Assembly: GCF_047123305.1 (NCBI RefSeq)
Contig: NZ_CP138918.1
Coordinates: forward strand, 2,728,001-2,792,000
Direction of reading: 5' to 3'
Source: Thalassobius sp047123305
GTDB taxonomy: Bacteria > Pseudomonadota > Alphaproteobacteria > Rhodobacterales > Rhodobacteraceae
Length of the DNA: 64,000 nt
In this document: piece by piece, positions 17,763 through 25,051 of the stretch
Numbering within the stretch: position 1 is the stretch's first letter
Layout: the number at the start of each line of letters is the position of its first letter
The notes under the pieces: model-generated
The model's input: the letters and a program-made list of their open reading frames with translations, nothing else
What the model was told of the DNA's origin: nothing
The model's database searches: none
Translations under genes and position numbers: made by a program

Positions 17763-18143
17763 ATGCTGCGTTTTCTTTTGTGCCTTTTGCTAATTTTTCC
17801 CGCCGCCCCATTGTGGGCGGAGCCGCTGATGGGGCTTTGGCTGACGCCGGAGGACCATAAGGGGCAGGTGGCCCATGTGCGGGTGCGCGCTTGTGGCGCG
17901 GGCTATTGCGGACGGATCGTTGCGGTACGCAAAGGCGGGCAGACGATTGAGCATCACAACATCGGCAAGGATCTGTTTACCGATATGCAACCGCAGGGGG
18001 GCGGAGCCTATGCCGGCACCGGCTGGGTGCCAGTGCACAACGTGAAGATCAAAGGCAAGGCGCAAGTGCGCGGCGACACATTGGTGTTTTCCGGCTGCGC
18101 GCTTGGCATGTGCCGCCGCCAGATCTGGCAACGGCTCAAATAG
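17763..18143 (+). CDS. Secreted DUF2147 protein (second of a tandem pair)
   Basis: 126 residues from the ATG at 17763, preceded by GGAGG at 17753-17757. Signal peptide MLRFLLCLLLIFPAAPLWA, then the same fold as its neighbour: EPLMGLWLTPEDHKGQ, CGAGYCGRIVAV, NIGKDLFTDMQPQGGGAYAGTGW and GCALGMCRRQIWQRLK. The shared NIGK, GGG-Y and terminal Cys-x4-Cys/Trp patterns show a tandem duplication with strong divergence. It ends 2 bases before a convergent gene. Confidence 0.86.
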   Translation: MLRFLLCLLLIFPAAPLWAEPLMGLWLTPEDHKGQVAHVRVRACGAGYCGRIVAVRKGGQTIEHHNIGKDLFTDMQPQGGGAYAGTGWVPVHNVKIKGKAQVRGDTLVFSGCALGMCRRQIWQRLK

Positions 18144-18145
18144 GC

Positions 18146-18526
18146 TCAGGCCCGCGCCCGCAGGTACAGCACACGTGCCTGCATCGCCAAGAGGCCAATC
18201 GCACCGGAGATACACAGAAGCAGCGCCCAGCGAAGCGGTGCCATGCCCAGCCTGCGTGCTTCGGGTAGCATTGCGGTGAAGGCCACGGCAAATCCCAGCA
18301 TCAGATCAACCCAGATCTGTCCGGCCCAGAGCGAGGCGTCCATATCTTTGATAAATCCCGTTGGCCCTTCGCCCCAGACCGCAATCAGAGATCCGGCAAG
18401 GAAAACAGCGGAGGTGGCGGCGGGAAGCCGCCACAGGCCCTGGCCGGTGGGGCGATCCACAAGGGCGGAATAAAGCGCGGTGGCAATAACCGCAGCGGAG
18501 GACAGGGCAGTGATGAAAAGCAGCAT
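18146..18526 (-). CDS. Small four-helix membrane protein under TetR control
   Basis: 126 residues from the ATG at 18526; the frame extends upstream but that sequence is antisense to the TetR gene. About four hydrophobic helices (MLLFITALSSAAVIATALYS..., TSAVFLAGSLIAVWG, DLMLGFAVAFTAMLP, LLLCISGAIGLLAMQA) with a basic C-terminus. I do not recognise a named family. It is divergent from a TetR-family gene with two palindromic operators between them, so it is probably repressed by that protein. Confidence 0.75.
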   Translation of the reverse strand: MLLFITALSSAAVIATALYSALVDRPTGQGLWRLPAATSAVFLAGSLIAVWGEGPTGFIKDMDASLWAGQIWVDLMLGFAVAFTAMLPEARRLGMAPLRWALLLCISGAIGLLAMQARVLYLRARA

Positions 18527-18547
18527 GGTGAGTCTCTTTTGTGATTC

Positions 18548-18563
18548 TGTAGCACTTGCTACA
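18548..18563. promoter_or_regulatory. TetR operator 1
   Basis: Perfect palindrome TGTAGCA-CT-TGCTACA between the divergent membrane protein and TetR genes. Confidence 0.8.
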
Positions 18564-18573
18564 TAATGCAAAT

Positions 18574-18589
18574 TGTAGCACATGCTACA
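18574..18589. promoter_or_regulatory. TetR operator 2
   Basis: Perfect palindrome TGTAGCA-CA-TGCTACA, 26 bp centre-to-centre from operator 1. It ends 3 bases before the proposed TetR start. Confidence 0.8.
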
Positions 18590-18592
18590 AGC

Positions 18593-19123
18593 ATGAATGT
18601 TGAGACGAGTCTGGATCCGAAACGCCGCGCCTGGTTGCAGGATATGGCGGCACATGTGTTGCAACACGGGTTGCGGGACGCCAGCCTGCGTCCCTTGGCC
18701 AAGGCGGCAGGCACCAGTGATCGGATGCTGATCTACCATTTTGGCAGCAAAGACGGGGTGATCTCGGCGTTGTTGCTGCATCTGGCGCAGTCTCTGACGG
18801 CACATCTGGATGTGGCGCTGCCCCCGGGGCGCGCCGAAACCGCGCGGGAGGTGGTGGAAGAGGTGCGCGCCCTGATGCAGAGCGACATGGGGCAGGGCTA
18901 TATGCGGTTGTGGTTTGACATCCTATCGGTCGCGGCGCAGGGCGACGGGCCGCACCGGCAGGCGGGCCATGTGCTGTCAGAACTGTTTGAGGGCTGGCTG
19001 CAAAAGCGTCTTCCCGACCCGGCGCAGGCGGAGGCGGTGCTGACCCTGTTTGAAGGCGTGCTGGTGATGGATGCGCTGGATCTCAGCGCCCGCGGCGATG
19101 CGGCGCTGGATCTGTTGGACTAA
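18593..19123 (+). CDS. TetR/AcrR family transcriptional regulator
   Basis: 176 residues from the ATG at 18593. N-terminal TetR helix-turn-helix (QDMAAHVLQHGLRDASLRPLAKAAGTSDRMLIYHFGSKDGVI), then an all-helical ligand domain. The second operator ends 3 bases before this ATG, leaving no room for a ribosome site, so the mRNA may be leaderless. Starting instead at 18566 would put the operator inside the coding region. It very likely represses itself and the divergent membrane protein; the inducer is unknown. Confidence 0.88.
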   Translation: MNVETSLDPKRRAWLQDMAAHVLQHGLRDASLRPLAKAAGTSDRMLIYHFGSKDGVISALLLHLAQSLTAHLDVALPPGRAETAREVVEEVRALMQSDMGQGYMRLWFDILSVAAQGDGPHRQAGHVLSELFEGWLQKRLPDPAQAEAVLTLFEGVLVMDALDLSARGDAALDLLD

Positions 19124-19138
19124 GCGCCCGACGCGCGT

Positions 19139-19777
19139 TTAGGGCTTCCAGTTCAGGAAGTTTGCGATCAGGCGCAGCCCGGTTTTCTGGCTTTTCTCCG
19201 GATGGAACTGCATGCCCAGCATATTGTCGCGGCCCGCAATCGCCGTGATCGGTCCTGCATAATCTACATGCGCCAGCAGGGTCGCAGGATCGGTCACCTT
19301 CATGTGGTAGCTGTGCACAAAGTAGGCGTGGTCCCCGGTTTTGATACCATCAAACACGGGGTGCGGATTGTCGATCACCAGATCGTTCCAGCCCATATGC
19401 GGCACCTTCAAAGCAGCATCCGCAGGGGTGATCTTGTCCACCTCGCCGCCGATCCAGTCGAACCCAGCGGTTTCGTGATACTCCAGCCCGCGGGTGGCCA
19501 TCATCTGCATGCCGATGCAAATGCCAAGGAAGGGTTTGCCACCTTTGATGACAACCTCTTCCATCGCCTCAAACACACCGCGGTGGTCAAACAGGGCCTT
19601 GCGGCAGGCGGGAAAAGCGCCGTCACCGGGCAGCAGAATGCGGTCCGCGGTGCGGATCAGCTCAGGGTCAGAGGTGACCACAACCTCGCCCGCATCGGTT
19701 TCCCACGCCATGCGCTGAAAGGCCTTCTCGGCAGAGTGCAGGTTGCCACTTTCGTAGTCTACAATCACTGTCAGCAT
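19139..19777 (-). CDS. hisH: Imidazole glycerol phosphate synthase, glutamine amidotransferase subunit
   Basis: 212 residues from the ATG at 19777 (MLTVIVDYESGNLHSAEKAF). Class I glutaminase fold with the nucleophile Cys in GKPFLGICIGMQMM and the catalytic His/Glu in GMQFHPEKSQKTG. It supplies ammonia to HisF. It is separated from hisA by plus-strand genes, so the his genes here are at least three minus-strand units. Confidence 0.96.
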   Translation of the reverse strand: MLTVIVDYESGNLHSAEKAFQRMAWETDAGEVVVTSDPELIRTADRILLPGDGAFPACRKALFDHRGVFEAMEEVVIKGGKPFLGICIGMQMMATRGLEYHETAGFDWIGGEVDKITPADAALKVPHMGWNDLVIDNPHPVFDGIKTGDHAYFVHSYHMKVTDPATLLAHVDYAGPITAIAGRDNMLGMQFHPEKSQKTGLRLIANFLNWKP

Positions 19778-19832
19778 TGCTTGGGCCCTTCGTTTGGTTT
19801 CGCTGATCAAGTGACGGGAAAATGCGCTGTGG

Positions 19833-20474
19833 TCAAGGGGATGTGGGGCTGGGGGCCGGGCCGACGTGGTGCAACAGTGTCATGACCTGATCAAACAACG
19901 CCTCTGTGTGATCTATGCCGTCTTCGATGAAACGACCGGGCAGCGCCAGCAAGGTGAAGCCATGGGCCAGCGACCAAACCTGAATTTCCACAATCCGTGG
20001 ATCTGTGCCAGCGGGCACAAAGGGGGCGCAGGCCTCGGACAGGATCTGATAGGCGTTGGTGCCTTTTTCATGGTCACCCGGAGAGTCTGTGTCTGCCGCC
20101 TCCATCTCTTCCGGGGTGACGCCGAATATCATCTGCAGCAGGGCCGGATGGGCCTGACCGAAATGAAGATAGCCACGACAGATAGATTTCAGCCGCCCCT
20201 GCGGTGACGGATCACCTGTATCCGCCGCAGCCAGCATCGAGGCGGAGAAGCGGCGAAAGGCCTCTTGCGCGATCGCGGCTTTTAACCCGTCTATCCCGTT
20301 GAAATGATGGGCTGGAGCCGCATGGGACACGCCCGCCTGTGCGGCGCATTTGCGTAAAGTGAGTGCAGGCAGCCCGCCGTCTTCCAGCAAATCAATCCCC
20401 GCCTGCACCAAAGCGCTGCGCAGGTTGCCGTGGTGATGTGGTTTTTTGCGGGCAGCGGCGGAATGTGTGTTCAT
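19833..20474 (-). CDS. TetR/AcrR family transcriptional regulator
   Basis: 213 residues. His-rich N-terminus (KKPHHHGNLRSAL), TetR helix-turn-helix (LTLRKCAAQAGVSHAAPAHHFNGIDGLKAAI) and a TetR_C WHG-type ligand domain (RGYLHFGQAHPALLQMIFG). It is divergent from the DUF2306 membrane protein gene; the 84-base gap holds a perfect palindrome and a repeated half-site, so autoregulation and control of DUF2306 are likely. Confidence 0.9.
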   Translation of the reverse strand: MNTHSAAARKKPHHHGNLRSALVQAGIDLLEDGGLPALTLRKCAAQAGVSHAAPAHHFNGIDGLKAAIAQEAFRRFSASMLAAADTGDPSPQGRLKSICRGYLHFGQAHPALLQMIFGVTPEEMEAADTDSPGDHEKGTNAYQILSEACAPFVPAGTDPRIVEIQVWSLAHGFTLLALPGRFIEDGIDHTEALFDQVMTLLHHVGPAPSPTSP

Positions 20475-20493
20475 GCCACCAATTTACAGAGCG

Positions 20494-20510
20494 ACTTGAC
20501 AGTGTCAAGT
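20494..20510. promoter_or_regulatory. TetR operator between divergent genes
   Basis: Perfect palindrome ACTTGAC-AGT-GTCAAGT. The right half AGTGTCAAGT recurs at 20526-20535, giving a full site plus a half-site in the divergent promoter region. Confidence 0.78.
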
Positions 20511-20558
20511 TGATGCTATCTTTGCAGTGTCAAGTTTGCCCAATTAGGAGATTCTCCG

Positions 20559-21185
20559 ATGACCCCAAGACCTCTTGATCCGATTTCCAAACCCAATCTG
20601 TTGCTATCCCAATGGCCCCGCATCCTCTTGATCTGGGTGCTTACACCGTTGATCGCGCTGGCCTCGTGGCGGTTTCTGATCGGTGGGGTGGAAATGACGA
20701 TGCCGCATATGATGCATCACGTTCCGGCGCGGGAGTTGGCGTTCTATCTGCATATTTTTCTGGCGCCTGTGGCGTTGATGCTTGTGCCCTTTCAGTTCTG
20801 GACCCGGCTGCGCACCCGTCGCCCCGGGTTGCATCGTTGGCTTGGGCGCCTCTATGCGGTGGCGATCCTGATTTCAGGGCTAGCTGGCCTGCAGATCGCG
20901 ATCGGGACCAACGCCGGGCCGGTGGCGGCCTGGGGCTTTGGTCTGTTGGCAGTGCTTTGGGTGGCGGTCACGGGCTATGCGGTCTGGTTGGCGGTGCTGC
21001 GCCGGATTGCCAATCACCGCCGTTGGATGATCCGTTCGGCGGCGCTGACGCTGGCGGGGACAACGCTGCGGTTGGAACTGCCGTTGCTGGCGATGGGTTT
21101 TGGGTTTGAGACCGGCTATGTGATTGTCGCCTGGGCCTGCTGGGTGCCCAATGCGCTGCTGGCAGAGTGGCTGGTCCGGCGTTAG
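20559..21185 (+). CDS. DUF2306 membrane protein
   Basis: 208 residues, about five membrane helices: residues ~20-40, ~62-80, ~95-115, ~122-145 and ~180-200. Motifs typical of DUF2306 are present: FYLHIFLAPVALMLVPFQFW, RRPGLHRWLGRLY and RIANHRRWMIRSAALTLA, with conserved histidines near the membrane faces. Function is unknown; related proteins have a cytochrome-b561-like layout. AGGAG precedes the start. Likely repressed by the divergent TetR protein. Confidence 0.85.
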   Translation: MTPRPLDPISKPNLLLSQWPRILLIWVLTPLIALASWRFLIGGVEMTMPHMMHHVPARELAFYLHIFLAPVALMLVPFQFWTRLRTRRPGLHRWLGRLYAVAILISGLAGLQIAIGTNAGPVAAWGFGLLAVLWVAVTGYAVWLAVLRRIANHRRWMIRSAALTLAGTTLRLELPLLAMGFGFETGYVIVAWACWVPNALLAEWLVRR

Positions 21186-21245
21186 GCGTCCATTCATAGT
21201 TTGGTTCGACTGCTGGCGGCAGGACAAATGACTGAGACCCAAAAG

Positions 21246-21272
21246 AAAAGCGCCCTCATTGGGGCGCTTTTT
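21246..21272. terminator. Bidirectional intrinsic terminator
   Basis: AAAGCGCCC-TCATT-GGGGCGCTTTTT between the convergent DUF2306 and hisB genes. Confidence 0.85.
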
Positions 21273-21295
21273 CAAGGCTCTTATAGCTAGGGTGC

Positions 21296-21883
21296 TTACA
21301 GCGCGCCTTTGGTCGAGGGGATCGCATCCGCTTTACGCGGGTCGGTCTCAACGGCGGTGCGCAGCGCCCGGGCAACCGATTTGAAGGCGGCTTCGGCGAC
21401 GTGGTGTGCGTTGAACCCGTGGATCTTGTCGACATGCAGGGTGATGCCGCCGTGGGTGCTGAAGCCCTGGAAAAACTCGCGCACCAATTCGGTATCGAAG
21501 GTGCCAATCTTCTGGGCTTCAAACGGGACGTTCCAGATCAGGTATGGCCGCGCCGACAGATCCAACGCGCAGCGCACCTGGGCATCATCCATCGCCAGAT
21601 GGCATTCGCCATAGCGGTTGATACCCTTTTTATCACCAAGCGCCGCCGTCAGCGCCTGACCCAGCGCGATGCCGGTGTCCTCAACCGTGTGGTGATCATC
21701 GATGTGATAGTCACCCTTGGCGCGGATTGTCATGTCAATCAGCGAGTGGCGCGACAGCTGATCCAGCATGTGGTCAAAGAACCCGACGCCGGTCTGGTTG
21801 TCATAGGTGCCGGTGCCGTCAAGGTTGATCTCAACGGAAATCTCGGTCTCTGCCGTCTGGCGCGTAATGGTTGCGGTCCGCAT
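21296..21883 (-). CDS. hisB: Imidazoleglycerol-phosphate dehydratase
   Basis: 195 residues, the monofunctional enzyme without the phosphatase domain. Metal-binding His/Glu motifs are intact: FFDHMLDQLSRHS, DDHHTVEDTGIALGQAL, HLAMDDAQVRC, THGGITLHVDKIHGFNAHHVAEAAFKSVARAL. It converts IGP to imidazole acetol phosphate. It lies upstream of hisH on the same strand with the TetR gene between them. Confidence 0.97.
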   Translation of the reverse strand: MRTATITRQTAETEISVEINLDGTGTYDNQTGVGFFDHMLDQLSRHSLIDMTIRAKGDYHIDDHHTVEDTGIALGQALTAALGDKKGINRYGECHLAMDDAQVRCALDLSARPYLIWNVPFEAQKIGTFDTELVREFFQGFSTHGGITLHVDKIHGFNAHHVAEAAFKSVARALRTAVETDPRKADAIPSTKGAL

Positions 21884-22020
21884 GGGGGCCTCCTGCTGAT
21901 GTTGCGCCGCTTATACGGCGCAGGCAGGGGCAATCCAAGCGGACATTCGGGGCATGGGAAAATGGGGAGGCAGCCGTTGCGATGCTGCCGCGCTTGCCGT
22001 GCGGGCAGGATGTCAGGGCG

Positions 22021-24738
22021 TTAAGGCACCAGTTTAACGCTGACCGAGCCTTCGTTGTGCAGCATTTCCAGCGTGTCTTTCAACGTCTGCGGCAGTGCTT
22101 GACGCAGGCGGTTCACCTTGCTGGTGCTGCCCGCTTTGCCCGCCAGTTCAATCTCGACCAGCAGTTTTTGCAAGGGCAGGGCGCCAAAGACCGCCGCGCT
22201 GGAGGCAAACTTGTGGCACTGATCAGCGATTTCAGACAGATCATCGGCACCGCCTTGCAGCCAATCGTTCAGCTCGACCAATTCGGTCTGCATCTTGTCG
22301 AGCAGCATGTCGTAGGCCTCACCCACGCTTTCACGCAACGCGATATTGGTGGGGTGATCAACCAGTTGGCGCAGTTGGTTTTCCCGCACCGAGCTGGGGC
22401 AGCTGTCGCTGTTGGCCACATCGGTGTGATCGCGGATGATCCGTTGCAGGTCAGGGCGCATCAGCGGCTTGGGCAGCACGTCCTGCATGCCCATCGCCAG
22501 GAATTCTGAGACATTTTCGGGCAACACATGAGCGGTCAGCGCCACAATCGGGCTGCGGGCCGAGGCCCCTTTGCCCGCGCGGATGGCGCGGGTGGCTTCG
22601 CGCCCGTCCAGAACCGGCATGGAGATATCCATCAGGATCAGATCGTATTCTTTCTGGCTGGCCAGTTCGACGCCGGATTGACCGTCATGGGCTTCTTCCA
22701 CCTGATGGCCCTCGCGGGTCAGCATGGCGCGCACCACATCACGGTTGATCTGGTTGTCCTCGACGACAAGGATCGACAGACGGTCTTTTTCTTCCAGTGT
22801 TTCGGCTTCGGACAGATCGGTTCTGTTGTTCTCCGGCTCTTCCGGCGCTTCCGACGGCGGCATTGGCAGACGCACGGCAAAGGTGGATCCCACCCCAAGT
22901 TGGCTTTCAGCCGTGATGGTGCCGCTGAGCGCTTCGGTGATCCGGCGCACAATGCCAAGGCCCAGACCGGTGCCTTCGGTCTTGCGGGCGAAACTGTCGT
23001 CGTGGGTGAAGAAGTCTTCAAAGATGCGATCGATGTCGGTTGCGCAGATGCCGATTCCGTCATCCTTGATGCGCAGCTCGATGTCATTGCTGTCAGGGCG
23101 GCACCGCACATCCACGATAATTGAACCATCGTCGGTGAACTTCACCGCGTTGCTGAGGAGGTTCAGAATGATCTGTTGCAAACGGCCCGGATCGGTGCTG
23201 ACCCAGCCACGGCTGGGTCCGGACCAGATCAAGGTCAGGGTGTTGCCCCGTTCCTCGGCGGCGCCACGCTGGCTTTCGACCGCGGATTCAATGACTTCCC
23301 GCAGTTTGGTCGGGCGATAGCGCACCACCGGCTTGCCGTCCTCATACCGCGCGATGTCCAGCACATCGTTGACATGGCTGAGCAGCAAGGCACCCGAGGT
23401 TTCCATCTTGCCCAAATAAGATTGCTGTTCGTCGTTCAACTTGGTTTCGCGCAGCAACGACATGTTGCCCAGCATCCCATTCATCGGGGTGCGGATCTCA
23501 TGGCTCATCACCGCAAGGAAACGCGCCTTGGCCTTTTCGCCGGCAAGGGCCTGATCGCGGGCTTCGATCAACTCGCGCTCGGCCCGGACGCGATAAGAAA
23601 TGTCACGGACAAAAGCGATATATAGCGTCTGGCCGTTGCTTTCGCTTTTCTGTAGGGCCATTTCGATGGGAAACTGGCTGCCGTCCTGACGTTTCGCTTC
23701 CATCCGGACGCGGCCTTTGCCAACCATGTGGAAACCGCCCCCATGTTTGACCCGTTTCATGCCACGTTTATGGGCGTCGATATGGCCTTCCGGCACCATC
23801 AGCTCAGCCACAGTGCGGCCAATGGCATAGTCGCGGTCATAGCCAAAGATATCCGCCGCCGCTTTGTTGTATTCCTGAATGATCCCGTCCGCATCCGACA
23901 CGATCACCGCATCAAGCGAGCTGGACAATACCGCGCGTGACCGTTTGCTGGACGACAAGAGCGACCGGCGACGTGCCTCTGACAGCCGGCGCAGGCGGTT
24001 GAAATAGAAGGCCAGCAGCACCAGAGAGGTCATCAGCAGACCACTGGTGCCCGCCATCACCTTGAGGGTGGTCGACAGACCGATCTGGTCACGATCCAAC
24101 AGCACCGACAGATTGGCCTGGCCGATCGCCGCCATTTCACGGACAAAGGGCGCCATGTCGATGGATTCTTGTTCAAGCTGGCGCAGGTTCACGGCCACAG
24201 CCTGTTCCGATCCCATCAGGAAGGGACGGGAATGTTCGATATGTTCTTGGATCCGGTTCAACGCTTCGTCAAAGCCGGGCACGTTGCGCAGCGGCTCATA
24301 GACGGCTCCGTAGCGGAGATAGTCCAGACGGTTCTGGAAGATCGCAAATTCCTGCCGCACAGTGACCAGAGTGTTCTCTGTGCCATGAAGTGCCTGACGC
24401 AGTGCGTAGGTGTAGGACAGAAACTCGACTTCGGCCTCGTTCAGCGACCATTCGATTTCATCGGTGGCCGATTGGCGCAGGGTACGGACGTCCTTGATCA
24501 CCTGCATGGCCAGCAGCGACATGACGGTGATGCTGATTACGGTGAGAACCACCAGCAGCCAGGGATTGCCAAAGACCCGGATGGCCTTGCCCGATTGGGA
24601 GGTAAAGAGCTCTTCTTCGCGGTAGCGGTCCGGCGGCGTGCCAAACGCGGCCCCAAACAGCCACCCACAGAACGTTTTGAAACGTCCTGACTGGTCCGCC
24701 TTGCTGGCGTCTGCGATGGGGTCTGTCGGGTCGGTCAC
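22021..24738 (-). CDS. Membrane hybrid histidine kinase with PAS, REC and Hpt domains
   Basis: 905 residues, GTG start at 24738. Two membrane spans (residues ~55-77 and ~225-245) bracket a ~150-residue periplasmic sensor. A PAS domain (~275-390, RAVLSSSLDAVIVSDADGII), a HisKA domain with phospho-acceptor His413 (MSHEIRTPMNGM), a HATPase domain (LLSNAVKFTDDGS, GTGLGLGIVRRI), a receiver with Asp704 (LILMDISMPVLDG) and a C-terminal Hpt domain with His842 (QCHKFASSA) follow. This is a complete ArcB/BarA-like phosphorelay in one protein; its final receiver partner is elsewhere. No adjacent response regulator. The upstream 313 bases form a structured region. Confidence 0.93.
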   Translation of the reverse strand: MTDPTDPIADASKADQSGRFKTFCGWLFGAAFGTPPDRYREEELFTSQSGKAIRVFGNPWLLVVLTVISITVMSLLAMQVIKDVRTLRQSATDEIEWSLNEAEVEFLSYTYALRQALHGTENTLVTVRQEFAIFQNRLDYLRYGAVYEPLRNVPGFDEALNRIQEHIEHSRPFLMGSEQAVAVNLRQLEQESIDMAPFVREMAAIGQANLSVLLDRDQIGLSTTLKVMAGTSGLLMTSLVLLAFYFNRLRRLSEARRRSLLSSSKRSRAVLSSSLDAVIVSDADGIIQEYNKAAADIFGYDRDYAIGRTVAELMVPEGHIDAHKRGMKRVKHGGGFHMVGKGRVRMEAKRQDGSQFPIEMALQKSESNGQTLYIAFVRDISYRVRAERELIEARDQALAGEKAKARFLAVMSHEIRTPMNGMLGNMSLLRETKLNDEQQSYLGKMETSGALLLSHVNDVLDIARYEDGKPVVRYRPTKLREVIESAVESQRGAAEERGNTLTLIWSGPSRGWVSTDPGRLQQIILNLLSNAVKFTDDGSIIVDVRCRPDSNDIELRIKDDGIGICATDIDRIFEDFFTHDDSFARKTEGTGLGLGIVRRITEALSGTITAESQLGVGSTFAVRLPMPPSEAPEEPENNRTDLSEAETLEEKDRLSILVVEDNQINRDVVRAMLTREGHQVEEAHDGQSGVELASQKEYDLILMDISMPVLDGREATRAIRAGKGASARSPIVALTAHVLPENVSEFLAMGMQDVLPKPLMRPDLQRIIRDHTDVANSDSCPSSVRENQLRQLVDHPTNIALRESVGEAYDMLLDKMQTELVELNDWLQGGADDLSEIADQCHKFASSAAVFGALPLQKLLVEIELAGKAGSTSKVNRLRQALPQTLKDTLEMLHNEGSVSVKLVP

Positions 24739-25051
24739 TTGAACGGTTTCCGGTACTCTTTACGATATTCGGTCTTCACTCACTTGGCCCTAGCGCAAGA
24801 TCCGTGCCACATCGCAAATTCGCCATATGTGCGCGCGGGTCTCAAACAGGGCCGAAACCAATCAGCGGCAGAGAGCAATGTCTTTGAGGGCGGGGGCCCT
24901 CGCATCCACTGGGTAGCTCTCGTGCCGCCTTGGCCCCGAATATACCTTTGGACAGGGTGCCCTGTCTCAGGCGCATAAGGCGGGGCGGCACCCCAATTGG
25001 CAGGTCCTTCGGACAGGGATACATCCCAAAGGATTGGTGGATTTGATCAGA
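24739..25051. other. 313-base gene-free stretch
   Basis: No credible protein gene. It holds the nested inverted repeats described for 24858-25000 and must contain the promoter of the minus-strand hybrid kinase. No T-run terminator for the upstream kinase gene is evident. Confidence 0.6.
24858..25000. ncRNA. Candidate structured RNA element (strand uncertain)
   Basis: Nested perfect pairings: closing stem CCAAT (24858-24862) with ATTGG (24996-25000). Arm 1 is GAGAGC (24871-24876) with GCTCTC (24916-24921), enclosing GAGGGC/GCCCTC (24886-24901). Arm 2 is GTGCCGCC (24922-24929) with GGCGGCAC (24984-24991), enclosing GACAGG/CCTGTC (24951-24966). Together they give a two-arm fold of about 143 nt. 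No protein gene overlaps it. It could be the leader of the minus-strand hybrid kinase or an independent RNA. Confidence 0.35.

Noticed and set aside
24932..25000. TPP-riboswitch-like words (GGGGTGCC, CTGAGA) on the minus strand
   Set aside because: The conserved CUGAUCUGG / ACCAGCGUAGG core is absent and the downstream gene is not thiamine-related; treated only as an unassigned structured element.
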